From the NCBI GenBank assembly GCA_949316495.1, contig OX439003.1, positions 43,907,725 through 43,971,724 of the forward strand: a stretch of 64,000 nt of DNA, in the 5' to 3' direction. Below, piece after piece: positions 38,484 to 52,545 of the stretch (the first letter of the stretch is position 1; each line of letters opens with the position of its first letter). The notes beneath the pieces were generated by a model. That model was not told where the DNA came from. It saw only the letters and a program-made list of their open reading frames with translations, and did no database searches. The translations under genes and the position numbers were made by a program. This stretch comes from Amphiduros pacificus (taxonomy: Eukaryota > Annelida > Polychaeta > Phyllodocida > Hesionidae).

Positions 38484-38744
38484 GGACCAGCTTCTCTGTG
38501 GTGATTCAAAGGTCATGGGTTCAATTCACGGCTGCGACGGTATCGAATTCACATTACTATTTCTCATATGAGCTGAGGCCCGTACCTGAAGCGTTAACCC
38601 CTGTCCTTGGTAATTTGTCACGAGGTGGGTTGTCATGTCAAAACATGCAATATGACAATTAAAAGAGGCAGCACTATATATGCTACATATAGGTCTCGTC
38701 ATGAAATAATGTTGACAGTCATGTAAAACCCCAAACAAACAAAC
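38484..38744 (+). mobile_element. SINE family A copy, 5'-truncated
   Basis: Starts at ccagcttctctgtggtgatt, so the A box is missing. It has the B-box-like catgggttcaattcacggct, the body catatgagctgaggcccgta and the full tail ccccaaacaaacaaac. 5' truncation is typical of LINE-driven insertion. Confidence 0.8.
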
Positions 38745-38759
38745 CAATCTTGATTCCAT

Positions 38760-38935
38760 GCATATTTTTTCCATAAGCGAATATACCTGACTTTTGAGGT
38801 GAAACACTGGAGTGGGGAATGGTCATGGGGGATTGAAAAGTTGAAGATTGTGTTCCATGAAAAATTGTTTTTATCCTAATCTGTGAAAGCATTTAAAACA
38901 CGGGGGTTCAATCTCTGAAGGGTCTAGCACATAAT
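38760..38935 (+). repeat. Dispersed repeat family E, copy 3
   Basis: Shares gaggtgaaacactggagtgg, gtcatgggggattgaaaag and ctgtgaaagcatttaaaaca with copy 2. It lies directly after the SINE tail. Confidence 0.5.
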
Positions 38936-40257
38936 GTATTCTAACTAAAATATAAATATTCTCTGGCTAATTAATTAATTACATTTCCGCATCATTCAAT
39001 TGCACGCTAGTGTCATAAAATAAATGCTTTATTCACAATTTACGTAATATATCAATAAAAACGTTTTTTGTAACAATGTGCCACCTCCACCTGTCAGAAA
39101 TATCTTTTTATATAAAAGAATGAGGTATATTAACTTCTAGTGTTCTATGCTGTTCACGGCACATTGTTGTTTCGATTTTCAAGAAATCTTGTCAGTCATA
39201 TTCCAACAATCTTGAAATTGAAATGGAGATTGAAAATTCAAGTATCAATATAATTGTAATCATGGTTACCAATGCCGTTCACTACTGGCGTCATAGCTCT
39301 CAATCATAAATCTGATATTTGCAACAACAAAAAACATGATTTCCTTGGAAATCATTTTATTTTTAACCGAAGAATTCTGAGCAAATTGCACTTGTGACAA
39401 ATATTGCCGCGTATTCTATTTCAATGGATGAATTGTTTCTCCTGTGAAATGGTATATCTGATGTCAGTTAGAAGGATGCAAGTGAGTGTTTCTGTGTAAT
39501 TAATGTCAGATTCAGCTCTGTCTACTCTGCGTGGCATATACACCCTGAGTCTGCTAAGGAGAGTAAGTTGTCTTGTCATGCTGTTTTACTGTAAATATTT
39601 CTTCATCCAAAATCTGTATATCAGTGACATAGTGAGGATATAAAACGCCACCTTATCATACAATCGTCAGGGTTGAAAATATAATATTTATAAAATACAT
39701 TTCCCGAATTTGGCACGTCATGTCCTTTTGATCTAGGATTGCTTTTAAAATGGCTCTTTGGCCGTTTCATCTCACCTTTTCCGGAAATGCAGGACGCTAT
39801 CCATCCCTGGGAATTCTAGTATTACCAGATGTATCTCCTTATCTACTTTTCTTTCCTGTTGTCATCCCGACTTTCTGATCATTTGTTATCTCCACAAATT
39901 AATAAATAATACTTCTGTTATCTTAGAAAGCTCTTACGTGTCTACCCTCATTACAGGACGTATCTCTCATATCAGTCCCTATCATCATTGGTGACAATGT
40001 ACGTCAACAACGGACACATGTCATGACTATTCAAAAGAATCAGGCTGTTCACTGATTGGTGAAAGAATAGATGAATATTCATATGTATTATATTTTGTAC
40101 TGAGAGTTGAACTGATTGGTCAGCATCTAGGTCAACACTTGGTCACAGGTTATGCCTTGATGTTGGTCAATTATGACTGGATGATATCTTAGCGGACAGG
40201 ACGAGTAAATAATGCAGTAAGTAATGCAGTATATTGATGAAGTATTAGACTAACTTA
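38936..40257. other. Unassigned AT-rich DNA
   Basis: No gene recognised. Confidence 0.5.
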
Positions 40258-40372
40258 CAGCCACCATGCTTTGAAAGCTTGTCTACAGCTATCACAAATG
40301 ATCAGGTGTGAATGCATTTGCCGTTATTCCCTATTCAACTTTTAAATCCCCACGACTGTTCTATACACTAAT
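40258..40372 (-). repeat. Dispersed repeat family E, copy 4
   Basis: On the minus strand: agaacagtcgtggggattta, aaagttgaatagggaa, atttgtgatagctgtagaca and aagcatggtggctgtaag, in the same order as copy 2 at 19605-19740. Confidence 0.52.
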
Positions 40373-41401
<1,029 letters not shown>

Positions 41402-41758
41402 AGAGATTGTATCAGATAAAATACCCCACTCTTCATAGTGCAGCTGCTTAGTCACAGTTACATAAGTAACCTGTACAAGGCCTTTTTGAACAAACATGTC
41501 TGAGAAGCATATTTATACAACCAGGCCATAACTATATAAATCACTGCCATCTAGTGTCACAGTTAGTAATAAGTGCCCTGGTGGTGGATAATGGCATTAG
41601 CGCCATTGATATGAACGTTAGATTTGTGGGGTATGTAAAATAAATTCATTATTAACACCAGATGGCACTCTCCTGTTACACACATTAAGGTATGAGATGG
41701 TATCCCATAATGAGGTCTGACAAAGATACCTCCAGTACCTCATATCTGTACCAGCTTC

Positions 41759-41761
<3 letters not shown>

Positions 41762-41848
<87 letters not shown>
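41762..41848. repeat. (TA)n microsatellite
   Basis: Uninterrupted AT run of about 87 bp, some 360 bp from the previous tract. Confidence 0.97.
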
Positions 41849-41851
<3 letters not shown>

Positions 41852-42234
41852 GATGTGTTATCAGCCACATGTCTAACCCCTATTCAATCACGGGAGCATA
41901 TTCATTCATAGTTGTATCTGATGACCTAATAAGGGCTAAAGTATTAGTCTTGTCTTTTCTTAATATAAATACAAGTTATAATCTGATGTTGAATATGATG
42001 TCTATAACCGTTCACACTACCAAGAGAATTAGCATCAATGATCTGCATCCTGTTCCGGCTCTCAAGATCAGCTAACATGATATGTATGTGCACGGATGTG
42101 TTTTGCCAATAAAAGGAAGTGAAACAAACGGATCTTTATTGTCAAGCCCCCATATACTAGCAGGGTAACATTTGTATCTCACTCTCATTCTAAACCCATT
42201 TTGCACTGTACATCATCGATGTAGCAGGTCAGGC

Positions 42235-43288
42235 CTACCCGTGTTTGGCCTTTTTATATGAATGATTTATGTTAAACGACCCTGTACGTGTCTTTTTCTT
42301 CTAAATGTTTCATGCCAGCCCAACCCGTGGATATCCTTTACTTCTTAATGTACATGTCCATTTCTTCCAAGCGATTTTTTTTATGTAAGCCTAACCTTTA
42401 CATGTCATATGAGTGTTCTATATAAAGTCACCTATTATATTTACCTTTGATCTAAATGCTTTGCCAACCCACCTTGTACATGTCGGTTTTATCTAAATAT
42501 ATGGACGTCAAACCATCCTGTCCATGCCCTTTCCATCTCAATGTATTATGTCAATGTATCCTGCCTATGCCTTTTCCATCTCAATGTATTATGTCAAAGT
42601 ATCCTGCCTGTACCTTTTCCATCTCAATGTATTGTATCAAAGTATCCTGCCTATGCCCTTTCCATCTCAATGTATTATGTCAAAGTATCCTGCCTGTACC
42701 TTTTCCATCTCAATGTATTATGTCAAAGTATCCTGCCTGTACCCTTTCCATCTCAATGTATTATGTCAAAGTATCCTGCCTGTACCTTTTCCATATCAAT
42801 GTATTATGTCAAAGTATCCTGCCTGTACCCTTTCCATCTCAATGTATTATGTCAAAGTATCCTGCCTATGCCTTTTCCATCTCAATGTATTGTGTTAAAG
42901 TATCCTGCCTGTACCTTTTCCATCTCAATGTATTGTGTCAAAGTATCCTGCCTGTACCTTTTCCATCTCAATGTATTATGTCAAAGTATCCTGCCTGTAC
43001 CCTTTCCATCTCAATGTATCATGTCAAAGTATCCTGCCTGTACCTTTTCCATCTCAATGTATTGTGTCAAAGTATCCTGCCTATGCCCTTTCCATCTCAA
43101 TGTATTATGTCAAAGTATCCTGCCTGTACCTTTTCCATCTCAATGTATTGTGTCAAAGTATCCTGCCTATGCCCTTTCCATCTCAATGTATTATGTCAAT
43201 GTATCCTGCCTATGCCCTTTCTATCTCAATGTATTATGTCAAAGTATCCTGCCTGTACCTTTTCCATCTCAATGTATTATGTCAAACG
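42235..43288. repeat. 43-bp minisatellite with degenerate left flank
   Basis: About 18 near-identical 43-bp units (tatcctgcctgtaccttttc, catctcaatgtattatgtca, aag) span 42512-43288. Diverged units of similar length extend left to about 42235. The unit has no stop in any + frame and 43 is not a multiple of three, so long open frames appear in all three frames (up to 336 codons at 42456-43466). I regard these as artefacts of the repeat. Confidence 0.9.
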
Positions 43289-44154
43289 TGCTTGTTCTAT
43301 ACTCTGTGCACGCTCTGCCCATAACATGCATTGTGTGGAACAAATTTGTCCATTTCCTTTTCATCACAGATCTTCACGGTTATTGTTCATGCTAGATATA
43401 ATTTCAAACATTCTTTCGATCATCCATTCCAACAGTATTCTTTACACACCTTTACGTTTGATGTGAAGCCTGTATCTTATATGGCATATCCACCTTACAA
43501 TATGGCCTCTGTGTGCTGCTGTGTGATCTTTTAAGACCTCTAGACTGGCACAACAGCACGTCTTCCTGCGGGTCTGCTTAAGTATAACGACAGGGCTTTA
43601 ACACTTAGGCGTTCCCAGATGAGATCATTAAACTGCTCTACTCTAACTACCCCAATATATTATATATAAGCATTTCTATTTCTATTATTTAAATGAATAA
43701 AGTAAATAAAACCCAAGTAATTGTGAATCTGTATAGCTGATCAAGTTGAGCGGCCGACACACTAAAAGTTATATATCACCCCGTGGTATTGCGTGTGCGC
43801 TAAATACAAAAAAATAAAATAAAAACCGGTCAGTTTCATGTCAAATGACAGAGAGCAATTAAAATCTGACACATAGTTCAAGGTGATTCGTGATGTGGAT
43901 ATGTATGCTCGCGCAAGTAATACTCACGGTTTGAGGTGCTTGGTTTTGTGAGGCCTACCAGAAGATTAAGCCAGTATTCATCATTTCTGAAGAGTTCTTA
44001 AAATATGGGATCCGTCCACAATGCAGTATATCTTGTGTCTGAGAATAGAATTCAGAAAGCCGCAGAAACACCAGTGGTTTGGTGTGCTGTAAATTTCACT
44101 GTCAATACAATTTTCCTTATAAAATCTTCAGTGAATGTTTGCTGGTAATGTGAC
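43289..44154. other. Unassigned DNA, partly decayed minisatellite
   Basis: The first 150-200 bp may be decayed minisatellite units. No gene recognised beyond. Confidence 0.4.
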
Positions 44155-44350
44155 CGTCTAGGATAAAAGCTGCCGTGTCCTCGCCCAGTGCGCCCGGGAC
44201 AGATGATGTGGTCGGCGGCTGTCCGGAGGTCTGCGGCGGGGCGGTATTGAGTTAGGCCAGGCCGTCAGCCTGATGACACCTATCACATGGCACGCCACGC
44301 CACACCCGGTCTTGCTCACTGCCGTGGGGAACTTCGATAAGGCTGCTATA
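44155..44350. promoter_or_regulatory. CpG-rich island-like patch
   Basis: I count about 17 CpG dinucleotides in roughly 195 bp, in an otherwise AT-rich, CpG-poor region (for example ggtcggcggctgtccgg and tgcggcggggcggta). It could be an unmethylated promoter or a GC-rich exon. Short open frames exist on both strands (44158-44361 on -, 44273-44497 on +) but match nothing I know. Confidence 0.4.
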
Positions 44351-44419
44351 GGCTCTGCCAACTATCGCTTCTTTTCTCACATTTCTTCTGCTTTTGGGTG
44401 GTTCTTATTGCAGACAAGC

Positions 44420-44439
44420 GGGGGGGGGGGGGGGGGGGG
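44420..44439 (+). repeat. G20 homopolymer
   Basis: Twenty consecutive guanines followed by gagagggtgaggcgagag. It is able to form a G-quadruplex and is prone to sequencing error. Confidence 0.95.
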
Positions 44440-44440
44440 T

Positions 44441-46010
44441 GAGAGGGTGAGGCGAGAGATTATGATTGGTATGACAATATCTCATTTAATATTGTAACTC
44501 CAGATTATACGATCATTTTACGTAGTTTACTTTTACTATTTCTGTTAACTCATTCTACAGAGACAGAAGAAGGTAAAGGCCATTATTATGAGTGTATTGT
44601 TTATTTGGGAAAGCATTCAATTAAGTCTGGTTGCGAGGCTTAGATATGTCAATGCGTGAGTGACTAGTGGAGAATGACCAAATGGCAGAATTCTTAAAAT
44701 ACATTTTAAAATATTTCACTAATACAATTCATTGATTGAGGACCGAAGCCGTGATCACTGAACAACCTGCAGCTGTATGTCTGAAAGTCAGTTGAAAATT
44801 GCCTCAATATCTCGGACATTGTAATGAATATGTTTAGGTCACGATCTGTTTATGTATTCATTTCCACATTATCATCATGAAATTTACCGTACAAAGCATT
44901 TTTAAGCACTTGGCATTTAAGCTGACCTTGTGACCTTGCAGTTGGGCATACAACCCGGGAATACGTCATGTTCCAATTATAGCATCAGCTGCCCATTCAT
45001 TCCCCGCTCCTCTATATTCTATTACACGGCTTATCTGGACCCTGGCCTCACCCACCTCAGAGGGACACCACTTTTGTTCAAAACCTGCTCTCACAGAAAC
45101 TTCACTCAAGAAAATACTATTTAAGTAAACCACAATATGTCAAATTCTTTACAATCACAACTAAATGTACAATTCATAATATACAAAATTAATATATTTT
45201 GTGTGCACTTTTAATTAGAAAAGTACCTTGTAGTCTTAATGTGAAGAAGCAAATTTTATACAAAAAATCCAAAAATATTTACACAAGTCTCTCTTCCCGC
45301 TCTCTTCAAAATGATATCTTCACAAACTTTGTTTTTGAGAGTACCTTGACATGTTATTGACCTGATGTATTAATTATTAGACATATAACCCATTCTAAGT
45401 GGGCTTTAAGAAGGGAATTCCCTCTCAAGGTTTTGCAAAGAATTTCACTAAACTTCACACTTTAAGATATAAGCCCTTTGTGAGGGGAAGAATGCTAAGA
45501 AATTTGCATATGTTGTACTAAATACACCATCTGTAGCCTTTTCTATAGGGATACCAAATTTTATGAGTGGGGGATTGAAAAAAAGGAAGTTATATTGCAC
45601 AACTTGTGACAATGTTGGTCACAGATTGACTCGAATCTCCCCTAACTTGGTCTCACAAACCCCTCTCTTCCCGCTCTCTTCAAAAACATTGGACAAAAAG
45701 ATGGTTACCACTAGCTTCAAATGTGTTATTGAAAGTAATATTTCAAAGGTCTAAGCTATCTGATACATTTTACCCCCCATAATTTAGAATCTTGATCCCT
45801 CCATCATTTTAGGGGTCAATCCCTGCCCTCCCTGCACAAGGAAGTGCTTGTCATGGCTATTTAACGAAGACTTTGAATTTGTTATTTATAGATATACTTG
45901 TGGTGAATGCCCAGATTGTGTTAAGATCATAATCTAGGCCAACATGTTTGTAAAACAAGGGATAATTGGGTCAGAATGGATAAGATCCCTTAATCCCAGC
46001 AACAAGTTGT
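44441..46010. other. Unassigned DNA
   Basis: No gene recognised. A 23-bp string (ctctcttcccgctctc plus ttcaaaa) occurs at 45289-45311 and again at 45663-45685. A perfect kappaB-like palindrome gggaattccc lies at 45413-45422. Confidence 0.4.
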
Positions 46011-46014
46011 TTTC

Positions 46015-46180
46015 AGTGCGCATGCGTTAGTGTGTCTTACAAGGGCAACATCCCTGGTTGCCTAGGGTTACTACCCAGGCAGGACACTCAGCCATTGGCT
46101 GGGACAGTGTGAGTGTGTCTCAGGGTGGCTGCAAGTTGGGGTAATACCCCTCTCTCAGTGGGGTGACAGAGTGATGACGC
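46015..46180. promoter_or_regulatory. Promoter-like patch: NRF-1-type site, X-box-like site, CCAAT-like word
   Basis: In one GC-richer stretch there are tgcgcatgcg (46017-46026, NRF-1 type), ggttgcctagggttac (RFX X-box-like) and ccattggctggg (CCAAT-like). No TATA box and no adjacent recognised first exon. The reading is by consensus only. Confidence 0.3.
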
Positions 46181-47566
46181 GGTCCTGACTGGCACACTAT
46201 AATTGGAAACATGACCTGAATTCTCAACTGTTGTGTAAAAAGGTAAAGTTCGTCAAGAGCTTTCGTTTCATCAAATATACAACTGGTATAGAGTCAACAT
46301 ATGTAAATCTAATAAATCATGAGACATAAAATGTTTGTCATTATTTGAGCAGACACAGATGACGACAATACCCTTCAGCCGACTTGGCTGGTGTATAAAT
46401 GCACAATCTCTCCAGCGAGCATTCTAATCCTATCTGTACTTCATTTTATCATTAAATCTATACTGAAAAACAATGGACATTGACGTTTTCCAAAACATAT
46501 CATTTTCAATCAAGGCTTCTCGTGCATTGTCCATTTCCTCTCACGCATTCCCCATTAACATATGATGCCAGATAAAATACTTGGAAATCGAATGACAGGA
46601 TCCAGTTTCATTACAAAAAGTATTGGACATGAATTCTCACCCTCACGTGCTCCACCTTTAATTTATTGGGAAATAAACATTGTAAAAAGAACGCTGAGCA
46701 TGACCTTTGAATGTCATAGTCTTATGAATGGCTGAAAAGGATTAAATGAGATATAAATGAAGCTAATTATGGCAAAAAGTACCTTATAATGTTTGCCAAA
46801 AGCATTAGCGCTGGTGTGAAAATGAGCAAATAAAAGACGAGACAAACATGTTTGGTCTCTTTTCAAAGGTTCCATACAATATATGCAGAGAGGGCGAGAT
46901 GCTTTGAGTAAAAACAAAAAAGACTTATTCAATTATTTCCACATATAATGGGCATGCATCTGCCAATGAATAACTGCATATATTAGTAAATTGTCCCTCA
47001 AATATTTATACCGGATGGCTATTGCCAGTGCAATATTGCTCCCGATGTTAGTATTCTGAAAAGCTAGGTATTGCAAGGAAAACATTTTTTATGTTATAAT
47101 ATGTGCAAACAAAAGACTAAATAGATGGACGCTGTGAGCCATTCCATTCAGAGCGTTATTCCTTTATGGACTTCAAGCAAGAAGAGCAACCATCAAAATT
47201 AAGCTAAAACAGGTGCGTCTCTGGGTGGCACAAACATCTTGTTGCCCAAAGAAATGCATTAACACTTTTATGATCATTCTAATTCCCTATCATTCATGGT
47301 AATGGGAGGTGTTACAAAAGAGTGTAAACGTTTTAGTCAAGACCGGGGTGAATGTCTCAATGTGGGGTCAAGATATTTCCATAAAGATTAATGGTGATAC
47401 AAACTGGGTTAAAATGAGTTGGAGTGGGTAGTTCCAGGATAGATATAGATATTTCCATGTAGATTTGGGATGAATGGATCAAGAGCTTGGATGAATAATC
47501 CCGTGTAGAGTTTGAATGAATATTCCATCCAATATATAAAGTTGGGATAGATAAGGTCAAGATGGA
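46181..47566. other. Unassigned AT-rich DNA
   Basis: No gene recognised. From about 47340 the DNA looks like decayed units of the following minisatellite. Confidence 0.45.
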
Positions 47567-47910
47567 GAACAATTTTCAAGAAGAATCAGGATATTCTCAA
47601 GAAGAATCAGGATATTCTCAAGAAGAATCAGAGTGTTCTCAAGAAGAATCAGGATATTCTCAAGAAGAATCAGGATATTCTCAAGAAGAATCATGATATT
47701 CGCAAGAAGAATCAGGATATTCTCAAGAAGAAACAGTATATTCTCAAGGAGAATCAAGATATTCTCATAAATAATCCGGATATTCTCATAAATAATCAAA
47801 ACATTCCCATGTAAAATCTGGATATTCTCAAGAAGAACCAGCAAATTCCCATGTCATTGGTCCCATGAAGAATCAGGATATTTCTTTGTTGAGTCAGGAT
47901 ATTTTCAGGA
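47567..47910. repeat. 21-bp minisatellite
   Basis: About 12 good units of tattctcaagaagaatcagg a, decaying to the right. The 21-nt period equals seven codons. The minus strand reads as 95 codons (47557-47844) of a heptad ILLENIL, like a leucine zipper. No promoter, splice or homology evidence supports a real gene. Confidence 0.88.
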
Positions 47911-50900
47911 TATTTTCATGTGCAATCAGTTTTTTCAGGGACATTGTAAGGCTACACCAGCTTGCACTTTGAGCGTATTCATCTTGTCCTTCTCCTCCTC
48001 ATACTTATTTCTATTGGTTTACCGTTCTTCAACTCATTTTTGTATGCCAAGGAGCATCCATCCAAGTTGTTGTAAGCGTGACATAGTCTCCTCTATTGCA
48101 AAAAACACCACTTGAGCAACAACAGGAATCTATTGTCCTGATCAAGCCTATTATTTTTTTCACGCCATCTCCTTCATGTGCTCATTTAGCTGTCAGTCCT
48201 GCCATTAAAGACCCTTCAGTTCGAACTTTTCTGTCACATTTTGCGAATTAATTCTGTCAGCAATGACAAATGGTTTTATTGACTTCGCATTATGACAGTG
48301 TGCTACCATCAGTGTCCTGATCAGATGTATTAAATATCAATTTGGGAGATTATGATTATGTCAGGAAGGGATAATATTAATGTGAATTGACATGACATAA
48401 TATTTAAGTGACATTGAAAGGATTTGCCATCACTCACAACAAAGCTACCATTGCCATTGAAACTGTTGTTAATTAGATATTCTACGGACTATTCATTGAA
48501 CATCTTAAAATGATTTGAGTTACATTGTAATCACATTGTTTACTGAGCATTTTATCTCGCAGAAATATGCTATATATTTCGCGGCATACAAGAATAAATT
48601 TCCAAATTTCCGGAATAAAGTATAGCGCTTCCTTTTATGTAAAAAAGTGAATTTACTTTGAGTTGTTCTCGGTACATATTAGTCTGATGACAAATTAATA
48701 AAATTATTGGACTGTGAATTATCAAAAAGCAGTTGAGGCTTGGTGTATTAAGCATCGGTTCTGACTTTCTTCAGAATGGGCCAGAAACAAATTTAGACTC
48801 AGACATTCAACAAATAACAAAATCAATTGTGGTTCTACGTCAATGCACAGACACGAATAAGTCACGAATTCATTGGATCACGTGACGATGGTCATGTGAT
48901 AAGTGCCAAGATTATGGGTTTCGCCTGCCTTTGTCGTATGCCTGAGGGCCTCAATGAAGTTCATTCACCGATGAGACATATTCAAAAGAGTCGACATAGT
49001 TCTGTGCTGATCCGTCCTTTATCACACATATTGACTAGCTAGAATTTAGCTGCTATTCACGCAATCCACAGTCAGGTGGCACGTGACTCGTAGATTTCCA
49101 TCATGTTAATATGGTAAAACTCCACACTTGATTTTGAATATTATTGTTTTGGAATATTAATGTGCTGATCTGAGGGAATCTAAACCAGAACGAGTGTTGT
49201 TTGCATCAGTACAGATCAGTACATTATTATTCCAAAGCAACACTATTCGAGATCTTCAAAATTTGGACTTATTACCAATATTTGACTATGTCAGCCATGA
49301 TGGAAATCAAATCATCACGTCACATGTCACCTACATCTGATAATTATCTACATTTGGTGAAGTTGAGCCAATGTTCGTGTCAATGGTTCATTGTTATTTC
49401 ATTCAAGAGAAATTAGCAATATTTCTAATCTCCATTTAGTCATTGTAGAACATTCATTCAGGTACAGGGAAATCATCTCAAATCATTTCAATGTGTTAAT
49501 CCCTCAGTCGGGCTGCTGACCTGATTGGGTCTCCCATAGTAATCTGTTGCTCTTATTTAAAACACGGAAGTTGTCTCTCAGCCAATCATAGCTCAGTATT
49601 TGTTGATTGTTTTCACATGAGCGTGTGTGCCATTTTAAAGTCCCATTATAATATTTCTTGTGCTTTATACGACACACTCCTCGCAGTGCTGAGTATCAAC
49701 TATCTGTAGATATGATCGTGGTGCTACATGGGAGTGTGATGATATGAGACAGAAGATTTATAATATTCCCCAGTAAAGTAGAACATACACATCACATAAT
49801 TTCACACAGTATGTGAAAGCATTTTAGGACTGTAAAGAACCCAAATTTTGTGCAAATTGAATAGGATTCAAGTTATTACCTGCTTTATCAACTTAAAATG
49901 AAATAAATTTCATTGAAGATTTGATTTGTTACCAATGAATATATTTTAACAGTGTTAAAATATGTATTTTTGTCCAAGGAAAATGACAAATATTCAGTGT
50001 TAATTAAGCACTGTGATATCTGTGAAGGTTTAATAACATTCATCACTAAATATCTTCTATCAATAAATATCTAAGTAAAAAAACAAGTCATTCTCAATCT
50101 ACTCATAAAACGCTCAAAACCACCCATCTGATTTGTAATTGATGAGATAAAAATGAACGAATGCATTTCTTCTTTGTCCAGCATGATATCTAGATCCTGG
50201 GAACATTACTTTTTCATTCTCTTTGAAAAAGAATGCTGTTTAACAAAAATCAGCACCATGGACTATCTGCAAACCAAATTATTATAGGTTTAATACCTTA
50301 GAAATGAGATTATTACAAACATCTGTGTCCCCTGTTGCTCAATTGCTCAATATATTTGCAACTACAAAGCATAACAACTACAACCTTTCTCAGCCAGCAA
50401 AGCACAGGCTCACAGACCTTTCTGATGTTTATACAATAGCTTTTAGATCTAGGCAGGGATATGAATCAATGTCAGGCTAGGATAAGTTTTAAAACAATGT
50501 ATTTCGGGATTGGAAGGTACAAAACACATAACTCCATACTTCAAGCCATGACAGTAGATTCAACAAATTTATACATGGTTTAAAAATCCTCTCACCCAAG
50601 GTTGTGATTTAAGTTTCTTCCCTTTTGCTGTACATGACAGATGGGAGAATTGACACAGCTTATATCAAACACTTTTGGCACTATCTTGGCTTTTCAGATT
50701 CCCTATGATCAGCACGATGCTTCTCCAATGTACTTCGTTACAGGGCATTGTCTTTTTTCTCGCAAAGTAATACTAAATCATAATCGACACATTGCGGCTT
50801 ACATTATTAAATAAAGTATGTTAGATTGCTTCAAGCTGGTGTCTATGATATAAGCTATGTCACTATGTCTCTCGAGAATAAAGTCATTGATCTTTCCATC

Positions 50901-52179
50901 AAATATCTACACGGGGTTGTATTGTCTTCAAAGTTTGTTTTCATGACATTGATATATGTGGTATCGTGAATCATGTTGTCTGTTGAGGCCAATCCTAAAG
51001 CTTAAGAATGTCAATGTAACGTTGCGCCCGAAAGTCTCAACATACTCGTATAACTTGTATGCCTTCAATACCAAGGGAAAAACGTTTTGGAATACTCATA
51101 AATTGACTGAAAGTTCCATTCTATTATATGATATGAGAAAAACGCCAATATATTGTTCGTCTAACCTTATGAATAACACAATATATTATTACTAAAAACA
51201 TGAATTATGTGCATATAAATATTTTAATATATTTGATATTAGATTTTTTTTAAATATAATAATGATACATGCAATTGCCTCAAATACGTTGTAGTAGTGA
51301 AATAGCGCTATAGAAATGTTTTATTAGTATTATTAGAAGTGGTTTCTCTAGGACAATAAAATATAAGGCAATTCTGTCATGCCACATGAGTTAAATCAAT
51401 TAGATAGGTAGAATTTCTTGAATGAATGGTATAGAATTATAACAAGTTGTAAGAATTGAAAATAAGACTATTTATTTGTTGAGAATAATTGCATATGTAT
51501 GTTTAATTATAATTCTCAATATCTTCAGACATCGACTGTGCCACCAGCTCAACAGATAAAGAGCTAAATTTGGACAAACCTTTACAAATCTTTAAGTGAT
51601 TTCTATCACGGCAAGGTCACCGAAGACCTATTGGTAATTTCCAGTCATTCACAATTTACTCTCAAGGACAAGTCCAATTCTGCCACCTTTTGGATGCATT
51701 CATCATTGCAATGTAGCTGATACATTTAGGATGTTGGAAACTGTCTCTATTGATTGTGTACCACCTAATCCCCCTGCCGGCAACTGTGATATGTACAAGT
51801 GTAATCAATGTCAATATTTGATGCAGAAGGTCAATCCTGGCAATTTTCTTGTTGCGACCCAATGGCACCCCTGTATTCAGCACAGTTTGATATTCTGGCA
51901 GATTCTCCTAACCATGCTGAGGGGACCATTATTGTTAGAAAGGCTTCAAACTTCACCTGCCATTTTAAAAGGAAATTAGACACGAATACAAGACCAGTTT
52001 ACTATAGACGGGCGCTGCTTGAATAAGCATTTCTTTTTCTGTTAATTGTTGTGTGAACATCAGGTTTACTTTACATAGAGCATTTATTGAATAATTATAT
52101 GTATACGTTTTCTTCGTTGCGTGAGAGGATGGAAGAAAGACAAATAAAAAACCACTTCTTCAATACATGAACTATGTTA
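47911..52179. other. 4.3 kb of AT-rich DNA without a recognised gene
   Basis: Open frames (48827-49042, 49201-49416, 50956-51195, 51731-51979) have no motif support. The 51540-52020 stretch is less AT-rich and could be a decayed gene fragment, with no recognisable domain. Confidence 0.45.
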
Positions 52180-52295
52180 TTTGTTTGTTTGTTTGGGGTT
52201 TTACATCACTTTCAACATTATTTCAGTCATTTCGTGATGAGACCTACTTGTAGCAGATATAGTGCTGCCTCACTGAATTGTCATGTCGCAGGTCG
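52180..52295 (-). mobile_element. SINE family A copy, 3' part only
   Basis: On the plus strand: ttgtttgtttggggttttac (tail), tcaacattatttcagtcatt, gcagatatagtgctgcctca, ctgaattgtcatgtcgcagg. It then stops abruptly, so the element is 5'-truncated. Confidence 0.82.
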
Positions 52296-52437
52296 AGAAA
52301 ATGGCAAGGATCCTAAAAATAGTCTTCGACAACGATCGCAGTCCCTACCAAGACCAACAACGGTTTCGATCACTTTGATCTCTTCAGTTGGATGGGGACT
52401 GACTGCGTTATCCTATGATTTGTTTATATATGGAGCC

Positions 52438-52545
52438 TGAGGAGGTGCAGGCACCTCTGGAGGTGCTGCACCTCCTCTCATGGCGCCTCTGGAGCGGAGG
52501 TGTTTGTGGGTCACGTTACCTCATTGTGGAGGTGCTGTGAGGGAC
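52438..52545. repeat. GC-rich inverted-repeat cluster
   Basis: aggaggtgcag at 52440 and ctgcacctcct near 52468 are perfect inverted arms enclosing a smaller pair gcacctc / gaggtgc. The gaggtg or cacctc word recurs further right. Confidence 0.55.

Noticed and set aside
42456-43466. 336-codon open frame
   Set aside because: It lies on the 43-bp minisatellite, which is open in all three frames. There is no domain, splice or composition evidence of a real protein.
45563-45630. Further family E copy
   Set aside because: Only the word gggggattgaaaaa is shared, which is too little to support the call.
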